From NCBI RefSeq assembly GCF_040219635.1, contig NZ_JAVJSC010000006.1, positions 25,750 through 89,749 on the forward strand: DNA of 64,000 nucleotides, read 5' to 3'. This DNA is from Pyruvatibacter sp. Its GTDB lineage: Bacteria > Pseudomonadota > Alphaproteobacteria > CGMCC-115125. Below the pieces are notes generated by a model. The model was not told where the DNA came from. It was given only the letters and a program-made list of their open reading frames with translations, and did no database searches. Below are positions 35,097-42,851 of the stretch, in pieces. How positions within the stretch are numbered: position 1 is the stretch's first letter; the number at the start of each line of letters is the position of its first letter. A program made the position numbers and the translations under genes.

Positions 35097-35344
35097 TGTT
35101 TCGGCTTGGGGGGCTTGGTTCCGGATTCCATTTTTCCGGGCTTTGGAGATTCGGAGTTCTGAGGGTTGACGCGCGATGCGCCGGGCCTTGGCTGCTCAGC
35201 CTTTCGAACGGTCTCATAGTTTTGGCCGGGCTTGCTGTTCTCAGCGTAGTCGCTTGATCCCCGACCGTCTTTCTTGTCGCCGCCCATGGCCGTTGCCCAC
35301 CGTTTGCTACCAGTCCAAAAAGTTGAAGCCCAGCGCGCGGACAT
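35093..35344 (-). CDS. Small hydrophilic protein, doubtful
   Basis: 83 residues on the reverse strand, overlapping the previous gene end by four bases. The sequence is Lys/Pro/Ser-rich (GGDKKDGRGSSDYAENSKPGQ, ending KMESGTKPPKPKH), without predicted fold or recognised family. A start at the internal Met near residue 20 is equally likely. It may be a real small leftward gene, or chance. Confidence 0.35.
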   Translation of the reverse strand: MSARWASTFWTGSKRWATAMGGDKKDGRGSSDYAENSKPGQNYETVRKAEQPRPGASRVNPQNSESPKPGKMESGTKPPKPKH

Positions 35345-35510
35345 CTGGGCTTCCGTCCCGGTCTCCTTGGTGGCGTGGCACGCGCGCTAACAGGACCGGA
35401 TGACATCTGCGAATATATCCCCTGACACCTTAAAACTCAATGAGCGGCGCAGATCGCTACAGGCACGCGACACGCGCATTTGTGCGCCGTCATTAGGGGG
35501 CTGTGGCCGT

Positions 35511-35710
35511 GCATGGAAAAGTTGACCGGGGTATGTTGACCATGCCAGGCGACTCACCGAGGCTGAGAGGTCTTTTGTGTCTTGCAAAAGGCAGGGCCTG
35601 CCGCATTGGAGTGCGGCAGGCCCTTGGAAACCACGACCGGTTAGGGTCGTCTTGTGATCACGGTCAGACCTTGGAGTCTGACTAGGTCTTAAGTCAAGCC
35701 CTGACCGGTC
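35511..35710 (+). ncRNA. Candidate structured RNA / leader, five hairpins
   Basis: The intergenic region (35345-35728) holds consecutive perfect stems: GCATGG/CCATGC (35511-35545), CTTTTG/CAAAAG (35572-35590), a 12-base-pair stem GGGCCTGCCGCA/TGCGGCAGGCCC with loop TTGGAG (35594-35623), ACGACC/GGTCGT (35633-35650) and GTCAGAC/GTCTGAC with loop CTTGGA (35663-35682). Two loops display TTGGA. There is no coding frame of note. It may be an independent RNA, or the leader of the HTH gene, whose AAGGAG ribosome site follows. I know no named family that fits. Confidence 0.55.
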
Positions 35711-35728
35711 TTCGTAAGGAGACCCATC

Positions 35729-35944
35729 ATGGGCTCATCTCGTCGACGTTCGCCAAACGTCACAAAACAAATGGCGGCACAGATCAAGCATTTGTGCGAC
35801 CTTGGCTACAACCAGCATGACATTGCCGCCCGCTTTGGGATTAACCAGGGGCGAGTGTCAGAGATCAACACAGGTCAAAAGTTTTCGGAGGTGTTGCCCG
35901 ACGGCAAGCCGCCGAAAGACCCGCAGCCGATGCTGCCTTTCTGA
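35729..35944 (+). CDS. Small helix-turn-helix protein
   Basis: 71 residues with AAGGAGACCC before the ATG. An HTH of sigma-like type is clear: IKHLCDLGYNQHDIAARFGINQGRVSEINTGQKF. The ends are basic (SSRRRSPNVTKQ) and Pro-rich. It lies in a cassette with the structured RNA and a strong terminator, inserted between MuF and protease genes, so it is likely a cargo regulator. Confidence 0.8.
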   Translation: MGSSRRRSPNVTKQMAAQIKHLCDLGYNQHDIAARFGINQGRVSEINTGQKFSEVLPDGKPPKDPQPMLPF

Positions 35945-35962
35945 CCTGACATGTTGATTCCA

Positions 35963-35992
35963 GGGCGGGGCTTCGGCCCCGCCCTTCTTTTT
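35963..35992 (+). terminator. Rho-independent terminator after HTH gene
   Basis: GGGCGGGG-CTTCGG-CCCCGCCC, with a stable TTCG loop, is followed by TTCTTTTTG. It ends transcription 20 bases after the HTH stop codon and so isolates the cassette from the protease/capsid genes. Confidence 0.92.
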
Positions 35993-36208
35993 GTCTGAAC
36001 AGGCTTTTCTGCCAGATGAGCGATCGAGGCCCAGAGCGCGCCGCCTGTGCGCGACAGGCACATTTGTGCCCCGTCCTAGCGGCCAGCCCCTTAAAACGCC
36101 CCCAGACTGTTCAAAAAGGGGTTAAAAACGGCGCTGTCGATGCGGCGGCGGCGATTTTTGCCGTGGGTGGGCAGATGTGAGGGTTTGGGCCGGGTCCGGG
36201 GCCATTTG

Positions 36209-36228
36209 ATCCCGACACCTGTCGGGAT
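36209..36228. promoter_or_regulatory. Perfect 20-base palindrome before protease/capsid genes
   Basis: ATCCCGACA-CC-TGTCGGGAT is a complete dyad, 25 bases upstream of the protease start. It shares its 16-base core with the element at 27399-27415. A late-activator site is a reasonable reading, not proven. The region 35993-36252 holds no other gene that I can support. Confidence 0.5.
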
Positions 36229-36252
36229 GCCGAAGCGGGCCGGGCACGGGCA

Positions 36253-37488
36253 GTGTTGCAGCGAATGGCGGTGAACGCCAGACGCAGATTTTTGCAACGC
36301 ATCAGGAACCCGGTCTTGAAGCCCATCCACGTATTCAGCGCAGGCACGCACACGGCCATGGACGGCAGCGCCCGCTCCTATGGTGAGGCGGAACTTGCGG
36401 CTGCGGCTGCGGCCTACGACCCCAAGGTTCATGAAGCGCCGCTCGTCATCGGCCATCCCAAGACCAACGCGCCGGCCTATGGCTGGATCAAGGGCATGAC
36501 GTTTGCCGACGGCAAGCTGGTCGCGGAACCCGACAGACTGAACCCTGAGTTCGCCGAGCTGGTGAAGCAGGGGGCCTACAAGAAGGTCTCTGCGTCGTTC
36601 TTCCTGCCCGAAGCCAAGAACAACCCGAACCCCGGCAAGCTCACTTTGCGGCATGTCGGTTTTCTCGGAGCGCATCTGCCCAGCCTCAAGGGGCTTGATC
36701 CCATCGAGTTCGGCGAAGTCAGCGAAGGCGACGTGGTTGAGTTCGCGGCCGCCGTTGATGGACAGGCGTCTGCCTGGCGCACCGTCGGCTGGCTGTTCCG
36801 CAAGCTGCGCGAACAGATCATTGCGAGAGACGGTCTGGAAGCTGCTGACGAAACCGTCCCGGACTATTCGCTGACCGAGTTCGAGCAGCTCGCGTCCTCG
36901 ATGCACGCAGGCAGCGCCGAGATTGATCCGGCCTATGCCGCCCCACCCACGACCCACCTCACTCAGGAGACACAGATGTCCGATCAGGATACTGCCGCAC
37001 TCGATGCCCGCAAGGCCGAAGCCGATGCCAAGGAGGCAGAGCTCAAGGCCAAGGAAGCCGAGCTTGAAAAGAAGTCGGCCGACTTCGCCGAAGCCGAAAC
37101 CAAGCGCCGCCGCAAGGACAATGAGGCGCTGCTTGATGGACTGATCGAGGCCGGCAAGTTTGCGCCTGGCGCAAAAGCCCAGACGCTGGACTTCATGGAC
37201 CAGCTGGACCCGGCCGGGACGGTTGAGTTCGGCGAAGGCGACGACGCTGAAACCAAAACGCCGCTCACCTTCTTCCGCGATCTGCTGGGCACGTCCGGAC
37301 AGATCATCGAGTTCGGCGAGGTCAGTGCGGACGACAGCAGCACGGACGGCGCGGTGAACTTCGCAGCGCCTGACGGGTACGACGTCGATCGCGCGCTGCT
37401 GGATATTCACAAGAAGGCACTCGCCTACCAGGCGAAGAATGCCGACACGACATACGCCGCTGCGGTTCGCGCCGTCGGCGGACGCTAG
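36253..37488 (+). CDS. Head maturation protease / scaffold (Mu gpI-like)
   Basis: 411 residues from GTG 36253. An in-frame TTG at 36316 (LKPIHVFSAGTHTAMDG) gives the more usual family start, so the first 21 residues may be untranslated. The N-terminal half is the Mu I-type protease: YDPKVHEAPLVIGHPKTNAPAYGWIKGM, YKKVSASFFLP and HVGFLGAHLPSLKGL. The C-terminal half is a coiled-coil scaffold rich in Ala, Glu and Lys. It should shape and mature the prohead, cutting itself. A separate scaffold start is at 36976. Confidence 0.88.
   Translation: MLQRMAVNARRRFLQRIRNPVLKPIHVFSAGTHTAMDGSARSYGEAELAAAAAAYDPKVHEAPLVIGHPKTNAPAYGWIKGMTFADGKLVAEPDRLNPEFAELVKQGAYKKVSASFFLPEAKNNPNPGKLTLRHVGFLGAHLPSLKGLDPIEFGEVSEGDVVEFAAAVDGQASAWRTVGWLFRKLREQIIARDGLEAADETVPDYSLTEFEQLASSMHAGSAEIDPAYAAPPTTHLTQETQMSDQDTAALDARKAEADAKEAELKAKEAELEKKSADFAEAETKRRRKDNEALLDGLIEAGKFAPGAKAQTLDFMDQLDPAGTVEFGEGDDAETKTPLTFFRDLLGTSGQIIEFGEVSADDSSTDGAVNFAAPDGYDVDRALLDIHKKALAYQAKNADTTYAAAVRAVGGR
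36976..37488 (+). CDS. Internal-start scaffold protein (Mu gpZ-like)
   Basis: In the same frame as the protease, ATG 36976 (MSDQDTAALDARKAEADAKE) is preceded by AGGAGA at five-base spacing, just after a linker (APPTTHLTQETQ). This would give a free 170-residue scaffold of long helix followed by a conserved tail. It repeats the nested I/Z arrangement known in Mu. Confidence 0.75.
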   Translation: MSDQDTAALDARKAEADAKEAELKAKEAELEKKSADFAEAETKRRRKDNEALLDGLIEAGKFAPGAKAQTLDFMDQLDPAGTVEFGEGDDAETKTPLTFFRDLLGTSGQIIEFGEVSADDSSTDGAVNFAAPDGYDVDRALLDIHKKALAYQAKNADTTYAAAVRAVGGR

Positions 37489-37561
37489 CCACCGACGCTC
37501 ACGACTACCTCGCGCAAGCGTGGTTTGCACACTGATTTAACGCCCCTTGAGGAGCCTCTTC

Positions 37562-37978
37562 ATGACCCGACAGTCCGCCATCATCCAGTCTCTCACATTT
37601 GTTGCCAGCGGTGCCGTGCGCGCTTTTCGCGGCATTGGCTATGACGGCGCGGAAGCCGATACGCAGGGCCAGAAGGTGCTTGGCGTGTCACAGCGCGCCG
37701 CTGCCGCCGCCGAAGCCAGCGACGTTGCCGTCACCGGCACGACTGTTGTGGAGGCCGGGGCTGCCATCACCCTTGGTGACAGCCTGATTGTGGATGCCCA
37801 GGGCCGCGCGATCCCCTCGACGGGCGCGCTTGGCCTTGATGCCGGCGCCACCGCCGTCACGTCGTCGGCTGCGAATGGCGACATTCTGACCGGCGGGGAC
37901 CTGCCGGAATACGTGTTCGCCGACGCGCTGGAGGCTGCTTCTGCGGCCGGCGATCTCATCGAGGTGAAGCTGCGCTAG
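37562..37978 (+). CDS. DUF2190 family capsid decoration-like protein
   Basis: 138 residues from ATG 37562, with a GGAG sequence upstream. The pattern QSLTFVASGAVRAFRGIGYDG, then VVEAGAAITLGDSLIVDAQGRAI, and a final GDLIEVKL fits DUF2190, small beta proteins encoded next to the capsid gene and likely to decorate the head. Confidence 0.82.
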   Translation: MTRQSAIIQSLTFVASGAVRAFRGIGYDGAEADTQGQKVLGVSQRAAAAAEASDVAVTGTTVVEAGAAITLGDSLIVDAQGRAIPSTGALGLDAGATAVTSSAANGDILTGGDLPEYVFADALEAASAAGDLIEVKLR

Positions 37979-38042
37979 CGGCGCGCCGTCACCCCAGACC
38001 TAAACAAGACCAGTCAACAAGACCCGATAAGGAACCCGCTTC

Positions 38043-38981
38043 ATGGCCCCGCTCACAAACTCAGGCGCCCGCGTCGTTGATCCGATCCTCACAAACCACA
38101 GCCGTGGGTATTCTCACCCTGAGCGGGTGGGCCGTGTGCTGTTTCCGGTGGTGCCGGTGCCGGTGCGTGGCTTCAAGCGCATCGAGTTCAGCAAGGAAAG
38201 TTTCCTGCGCTACAACACGCGCCGCGCGCCGGGCGCCGCCACCAAGAGCATGACCTTCGGCTATGAAGGTCTGCCGGCGTCAATCAGCCAGTATGCGCTT
38301 AACGCCACCGTGCCGCGCGAGCATGTTCAGGAAGCAGCCGCCGGTCCGGGCATCGACCTGCAGATGGAAGCTGTCAGCGCCGTACAGGACGTGATCTCGC
38401 TGGACGAAGAGTGCGAACAGGCTGAACTGGCACTGGACGCGAGCAAATATGACGCGGCCAACAAGATCACGCTTGCCGGCAACGACCAGTGGTCTGACCC
38501 CGACAGCGACCCCAAGGCGGTGATCAACGACGGCAAGGAGGCGGTGCGCAAAAAGATCGGCCGCGATGCCAATACGCTGGTGTTGCCGCCCGCTGGTTTC
38601 CGGGCGCTGGATGATCACCCCAAACTGCTTGAAAAGCTCAAATACACATCGTCCGACTCGATTACCACGGCCATTCTGGCGCGGTACTTTGATGTGGAGA
38701 CGGTGGTGGTGGGCCGCGCAGTTTATGCGGCCACGCCCGAAAGCGACTTCACCGATGTGTGGGGTGACAAGGCAGTGCTGGCCTATGTGGCCCCTGCCGG
38801 TGCGCGCTCCGTGCGGGTGCCCAGCTTTGGCTACACCTACCAGCTGACCGGCCATCCGTTTGTGGAGCCGATGCGCTGGGACCCCGACACCAAGAGCTGG
38901 GTGGCGGGCGTTACCGACGAGCGTTCTGCCGAGCTTGTGGGTGCCGAGGCGGGTTATCTGATCTCGGACCTGGTGGCGTAA
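38043..38981 (+). CDS. Major capsid protein
   Basis: 312 residues. Position after scaffold and decoration genes, length, and features such as GRVLFPVVPVPVRGFKRIEFSKESFLRYNTRRAPG and LDEECEQAELALDASKYDAANKI point to the HK97-fold major head subunit of the siphovirus Mu-like group. A central GRDANTLVLPPAGFRALDDHPKLLEKLKY and late LTGHPFVEPMRWD are typical. It overlaps the next gene by one base. Confidence 0.88.
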   Translation: MAPLTNSGARVVDPILTNHSRGYSHPERVGRVLFPVVPVPVRGFKRIEFSKESFLRYNTRRAPGAATKSMTFGYEGLPASISQYALNATVPREHVQEAAAGPGIDLQMEAVSAVQDVISLDEECEQAELALDASKYDAANKITLAGNDQWSDPDSDPKAVINDGKEAVRKKIGRDANTLVLPPAGFRALDDHPKLLEKLKYTSSDSITTAILARYFDVETVVVGRAVYAATPESDFTDVWGDKAVLAYVAPAGARSVRVPSFGYTYQLTGHPFVEPMRWDPDTKSWVAGVTDERSAELVGAEAGYLISDLVA

Positions 38982-39436
38982 TGCGGCAGTACGCTCTCAA
39001 ATCCAACCTGCGCCATGGCGGTAAGTTCTATCGCCCTGGCGCAGACATCAGCGCCGAAGAAGGCACCGCACTTTTTGAGGTGCTGGAACGCATGGCCGCG
39101 CGCGGCGACGCCGAGCATATCGGCGGTGATCAGCCCGTGAAAAAGAAGTCAGCCCAGAAGGGCGGCGAAGGCAGCGGCGGCCAGTCAGCATCCTCGAACC
39201 CTGACCCCGGCCCCGCCGCTGCCGATGACGATGCCGATACGGGCCTGACCCGCGAAGGCGCGATCAAGCTGGCTATGCGTGAGGCAGACCAGAAGCACTT
39301 CACCAAGTCCGGCAAGCCCAGTGTGGAACAGATCATGCCGGCGGCGTCGAAGTTGCTGGGTGAACAGGTCGTTCTGAAAGCCGACGAGCGCGATGTGCTG
39401 TGGGCCGAGGTGCACAAGGAACTGTCCGGAGACTGA
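38981..39436 (+). CDS. Head-associated protein, unknown
   Basis: 151 residues. An N-terminal strand-rich part (KFYRPGADISAEEGTALFEVLERMAARG) is joined by a low-complexity linker (KKKSAQKGGEGSGGQSASSNP) to a C-terminal helical domain (KLAMREADQKHFTKSGKPSVEQIMPAASKLLG). It follows the capsid gene directly and may be a head-completion protein, but no family is recognised. Confidence 0.72.
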   Translation: MRQYALKSNLRHGGKFYRPGADISAEEGTALFEVLERMAARGDAEHIGGDQPVKKKSAQKGGEGSGGQSASSNPDPGPAAADDDADTGLTREGAIKLAMREADQKHFTKSGKPSVEQIMPAASKLLGEQVVLKADERDVLWAEVHKELSGD

Positions 39437-39526
39437 CAGGTTTAACCGGCCTTCGGGCCGCTGTGTGGCCGGGCGGCCGCCGCGAGAAGGGACAAGCGTT
39501 TGTCCGTTCACCGCCCATCGGATTAA

Positions 39527-39603
39527 CGCGGGGTGGAGCAGTCTGATAGCTCGCGTGGCTCATAACCACGAGGTCGCAGGTTTGAATCCTGCCCCCGCAC
39601 CCA
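39527..39603 (+). tRNA. Phage-encoded initiator-type tRNA-Met (CAT)
   Basis: A 77-base cloverleaf lies between two head genes. The acceptor CGCGGGG pairs with CCCCGC and leaves C1 opposite A72, the unpaired pair that marks bacterial initiator tRNA. The anticodon loop CTCATAA gives CAT. The D arm (GAGC...GCTC) and T arm GCAGG-TTTGAAT-CCTGC are sound, and CCA is encoded. Differences from a normal initiator are C73 instead of A and CGTGG/CCACG in the anticodon stem, so only two of the usual three G-C pairs remain. Confidence 0.85.
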
Positions 39604-39630
39604 AAATTTGAAGTCGCCAAGGGCAGGTGA

Positions 39631-40056
39631 GTGACCTACGCAACGAAACAGGACCTGATCGACCGCTTCGGTGCCGAGGAGCTTGAGCAGCTTACGGATC
39701 GCGACGGCACGGCCGACGCGATCGTGGACAGTGTGCTGACCCGTGCGCTTGAAGACGCGGACGCGAAGATCAACTCCTATCTGTCCGGGCATTACACGCT
39801 GCCGTTGTCCGACCCGCCGGACGTGCTGGAACGCACGGCGGCCGACATGGCGCGCTACTATCTTTATCAGGACGGCGCACCGGAGCAGGTTCAAAAGGCG
39901 TTTGACCATGCCATCGCGTATCTGCGCGACGTGGCCGCGGGCAAGGCCCGCCTGGGCGACCAGGACGCACCCGGCGACGCACCGACATCTGACGGCGGCC
40001 CGCGCATCAATGCGGACCCGGCCGTGTTCTCCAAAGACACGCTGGCGGACTACTGA
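39631..40056 (+). CDS. DUF1320 family head-tail protein (Mu gp36-like)
   Basis: 141 residues from GTG 39631. The start TYATKQDLIDRFGAEELEQLTDRDG and the middle ALEDADAKINSYLSGHYTLPLSDPPDVLERTAADMARYYLY are clear DUF1320. It is thought to be the head-tail adaptor. It overlaps the next gene by one base. Confidence 0.93.
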   Translation: MTYATKQDLIDRFGAEELEQLTDRDGTADAIVDSVLTRALEDADAKINSYLSGHYTLPLSDPPDVLERTAADMARYYLYQDGAPEQVQKAFDHAIAYLRDVAAGKARLGDQDAPGDAPTSDGGPRINADPAVFSKDTLADY

Positions 40057-40571
40057 TGGCCGGCATTGATCTCACCCTCACCTTTGAAGACGGCGAGCTG
40101 CGGCAGGCGATGGCGGACACACGTGCGCGGCTTGGTGATTTGTCGGCGCCGCTGGACGAGATCGGCAGCTATCTGGAAGACCGGACGCTGGAACGATTTG
40201 AAACCGGGCAGGCTCCCGACGGCACACCGTGGCTGCCGTCGCAGCGCGCGGTTGCGGAGGGTGGCCAAACGCTGGTGGACAAGGGACATCTCCGGGATTC
40301 GATGAACCCGCAGGTCGAAGGCGACAGCGTGGTGATTGGAAGCAATCGGCCTTACGCGGCGATTCACCAATTTGGCGGCACGATCCGGGCCAAGTCCGGC
40401 GGTAAGCTAAGATTTGAGCTTCCCGGTGGCGGCGTGGTTTTTACCGACAAGGTGGACATACCGGCGCGGCCGTTCCTTGGGGTCAACGAAGATGACCTCG
40501 ACGAGATTGAAACCATCCTTGCCAACTTCTTGTCGCAGGACATCTCGGATGTCGGGGGTGGTGACACATGA
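40056..40571 (+). CDS. Phage virion morphogenesis protein (Mu gpG / tail completion)
   Basis: 171 residues. It shows LSAPLDEIGSYLEDRTLERFETGQAPDGTPWLPSQ, LRDSMNPQVEGDSVVIGSNRPYAAIHQFGGTI and PARPFLGVNEDDLDEI, the signature of the virion morphogenesis/tail completion family. It overlaps its neighbours at both ends. Confidence 0.93.
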   Translation: MAGIDLTLTFEDGELRQAMADTRARLGDLSAPLDEIGSYLEDRTLERFETGQAPDGTPWLPSQRAVAEGGQTLVDKGHLRDSMNPQVEGDSVVIGSNRPYAAIHQFGGTIRAKSGGKLRFELPGGGVVFTDKVDIPARPFLGVNEDDLDEIETILANFLSQDISDVGGGDT

Positions 40572-41011
40572 GCATCGCCACGCCGCGCCTGGCGCTGATT
40601 GCCGAGCGTCTGAAAATGCAGGCCCCGTCATTGCTGGATGTGGGGCTGGCGGCTGATCTGGCGGCGGCGGGCGACGCGGTGCCGCGCTCACCGGCGGCAT
40701 ACGTGTTGCCGACGGGGGGCACGTTTTCAAGCGACAAGGTCACCGGCCTGATCCGCCAGCTTGAGACCATCAGCTTTGCCGTGCTGATCGGGTTTTCCAA
40801 TGCGGGCCGCGACGGCGCGCGCGGCATCGCTGAGCACGAAGAGGTGCGCGACGAAGTGCTGGACGCGCTGATGGGTTTCAAGCCCGCAGGCGCGCAGTCA
40901 GCCATTCAGGCAAAGCGCCAGCAGCTCACAGCCTTTGACGGCAAGGTCCAGCGGCTGTGGTGGAACATCACATTTACCTTCGATCACATGCACCGGAAGG
41001 AAACAGCATGA
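40568..41011 (+). CDS. Gp37-like tail terminator-type protein
   Basis: 147 residues with an alpha-beta pattern: IAERLKMQAPSLLDVGLAADL, VTGLIRQLETISFAVLIGF, then HEEVRDEVLDALMGFKP and a final LWWNITFTFDHM. Its length and position between virion morphogenesis and tail tube genes fit the DUF1834/gp37 or tail terminator role. Confidence 0.78.
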   Translation: MSIATPRLALIAERLKMQAPSLLDVGLAADLAAAGDAVPRSPAAYVLPTGGTFSSDKVTGLIRQLETISFAVLIGFSNAGRDGARGIAEHEEVRDEVLDALMGFKPAGAQSAIQAKRQQLTAFDGKVQRLWWNITFTFDHMHRKETA

Positions 41012-41322
41012 CCCGCAATTCAGGCGGCCAGTATCTGGCCAACACGGACGGTACCGAAGTCGAGATGGTGGAGCAGCCCACCGCCTCGGACCCGCGTGGC
41101 GACCGGCTGCGCGATGCCGACGGCAAGGCCGTCAATCGCAGCGAACGGGCTTTGACCAAACAAGAGAGTGCAGCGCTGGCTGACCGGGTGGCGCCGCGCA
41201 CCGCTGCGGCCGGGGGCACCGCATCGTCTCCGGTCGCAGCGTCGGCGTCCGCCCCGTCTGTGTCTGGCAAGTCTGCACCCGCATCAAAACCTGCACAAAA
41301 ACCAGACGGCAAGCGCGCCTAG
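41008..41322 (+). CDS. Small tail-region protein with low-complexity end
   Basis: 104 residues from ATG 41008, overlapping the previous stop. The first half (LANTDGTEVEMVEQPTASDPRGDRLRDADGKAVNR) is polar. The second half is Ala/Ser/Pro/Lys-rich (SSPVAASASAPSVSGKSAP) and disordered. It may be a small accessory of tail assembly like Mu gp38, but I do not recognise it with certainty. Confidence 0.65.
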   Translation: MTRNSGGQYLANTDGTEVEMVEQPTASDPRGDRLRDADGKAVNRSERALTKQESAALADRVAPRTAAAGGTASSPVAASASAPSVSGKSAPASKPAQKPDGKRA

Positions 41323-41389
41323 CGCCGCCGCCTGATCCCTTTTTGCCCTGCCGCCCCGTGCGGCTGATACCAGCCAAGGAGCCATCCCG

Positions 41390-42334
41390 ATGGAAGGCAT
41401 TTCAGAAGACGACGTTCTCGTCATCGCCAAGAAAGAAACCACCTACGGGACCGACGCGACGCCGGCACCCGGTGCCAACGCAATGCTGACATCTGCGTAC
41501 CAGATGAACCCGCTGGACCGGCAGGAGGTCGCGCGCAATCTGGACCGGCCAGGCATGGGCGGTGATCCCTCGATCCTGTCCGGCATTCATTATGCCAACA
41601 GCTTCCGTCTTGAAGCGGCGGGGTCTGGCACCGAGGGTGTCGCGCCCGCCTTCGCCGACATCCTGCTGGCGGCAGGCTACAAGCAGACCATCGTGGCGGA
41701 CACCAGCGTTGCCTATGAGCCTGTGTCAACGGGCTTCGACAGTGCCAGCATGTATGCCTATTACGACGAGCAGCTGCGCAAGCTGCTTGGCTGGCGCGGT
41801 GCGCTCGGCTTCGAGTTTCAGGCGGGCAATCTGCCGTACTTCGTGGTCAACGGCATGGGGCTGTACACGGGGCCTGCCGACAGCGCGCCTGCCGCGGCGG
41901 CGGACTATTCCGCATTCAGCGATCCGCTGCCGATTGAAGATGCCAACACGCCAACGGTGACGCTGGGTGGTGTTGACCTGGTGATGGTGGGCCTGACCAT
42001 CAACGCACCGGGCAATGTCAGCTATCGCAACCTGCCCAATCAGGAAGCGGTGCGGATTGCCGGCAAGCGCAATCTTGCGGGCCGCCTTGAGGTGATCATG
42101 CCCAAGGCGCTGTCCACCTTCAATCCGGAAGCGCTGGCCAAGGCTGCGACACTGTCTGCGCTGTCCGTTGTGCACGGCACGACGGCTGGCAACATCCTGA
42201 CGGTGGCGGCACCGAAGGTGCAGATCGCCGATGTGAACCACGGCAGCCGCGATAACGAACGCACCTACCAACTGGACATCAAGCTCACCGCGACGGACGG
42301 CGGTGACGACGAGGTGAAATACACGTTCACCTGA
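41390..42334 (+). CDS. Phage tail tube protein
   Basis: 314 residues, strand-rich. The N-terminus VLVIAKKETTYGTDATPAPGANAMLTS and the middle GGVDLVMVGLTINAPGNVSY are typical of major tail tube proteins of long-tailed phages. It is followed by the frameshifted chaperone pair and tape measure, as expected. The absence of a sheath gene between supports a non-contractile tail. Confidence 0.87.
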   Translation: MEGISEDDVLVIAKKETTYGTDATPAPGANAMLTSAYQMNPLDRQEVARNLDRPGMGGDPSILSGIHYANSFRLEAAGSGTEGVAPAFADILLAAGYKQTIVADTSVAYEPVSTGFDSASMYAYYDEQLRKLLGWRGALGFEFQAGNLPYFVVNGMGLYTGPADSAPAAAADYSAFSDPLPIEDANTPTVTLGGVDLVMVGLTINAPGNVSYRNLPNQEAVRIAGKRNLAGRLEVIMPKALSTFNPEALAKAATLSALSVVHGTTAGNILTVAAPKVQIADVNHGSRDNERTYQLDIKLTATDGGDDEVKYTFT

Positions 42335-42431
42335 TCCGCTTCGCCACTCAGACAGCTGCACATGTGGACGGTGCGTGTGCGGCTGTTTTACCCGGCACCG
42401 TCAAGATCAAGATCAAAGGACACACCCGGTC

Positions 42432-42851
42432 ATGTCTCTCACATTCAAGGTTTTGCCCAAGGGCGAATACCGCACGGTGAAGCGCAAGGTGACGTTCACC
42501 TATGCGACGCAGAACGGCAACACGGTTGAACAGGGTTTCAACGCGCATTTCAAACTGCTGCCGGAAAGCGAACTCAACGCGATTTTGAACCCGGATGACG
42601 CAGGCAAGACGGACGACACGTCGGCGTCGTTTCTGCTCAACGCCATGCTGGCAAAGAACGCGCACAAGAAGCTGATGGGCGAAGTCTGGACCGGCTGGGA
42701 CGGCATCATGACCGAAGGCAAGTCCGGCAAGGATGTGGAACTTCCGTTCAGCGAGGAGGCGCTTGCTTCGCTGCTGGATGACATCGCTGTGCGTGAAGCT
42801 GTTGTGGCTTCGTATTTCGATGCCCTGCACGGGCGCAAGTCAAAAAACTGA
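42432..42851 (+). CDS. Tail assembly chaperone (G-type product)
   Basis: 139 residues from ATG 42432 (MSLTFKVLPKGEYRTVKRKVTFTY). The C-terminal half is helical (LPFSEEALASLLDDIAVREAVVASYFDALHG). It ends at a TGA directly after a slippery A AAA AAC. Tail chaperones of this position are made as a short form and a longer frameshifted form that together coat the tape measure during tail assembly. Confidence 0.85.
   Translation: MSLTFKVLPKGEYRTVKRKVTFTYATQNGNTVEQGFNAHFKLLPESELNAILNPDDAGKTDDTSASFLLNAMLAKNAHKKLMGEVWTGWDGIMTEGKSGKDVELPFSEEALASLLDDIAVREAVVASYFDALHGRKSKN
42842..42848 (+). promoter_or_regulatory. Programmed -1 frameshift site A AAA AAC
   Basis: The zero-frame codons are tcA AAA AAC TGA, exactly the X XXY YYZ form immediately before the stop. 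Slipping back one base continues as CTG AGA GAC GCC into an open frame that runs to 43252. Confidence 0.85.

Larger units (their letters stand above)
35467..36075. repeat. 25-base dyad repeated on both sides of the RNA/HTH cassette
   Basis: Copies at 35467-35491 and 36051-36075 share 22 of 25 bases, in the same orientation: GCGACA, a 14-base dyad with TT in its centre, then CCGTC. The stems differ by compensatory changes: CGCGCA-TT-TGTGCG in the left copy (one G-T pair) and GGCACA-TT-TGTGCC in the right. The 584-base period encloses the candidate RNA, HTH gene and terminator. Confidence 0.7.

Noticed and set aside
35503..35685. 60-codon frame through the hairpin region
   Set aside because: It runs over perfect inverted repeats, has no convincing start and no protein-like composition; structured RNA explains the sequence better.
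36091..37530. 479-codon open frame on the reverse strand across the protease/scaffold gene
   Set aside because: It mirrors the codon pattern of the clearly recognisable forward protease and scaffold, has no ribosome site and shows no protein family character.
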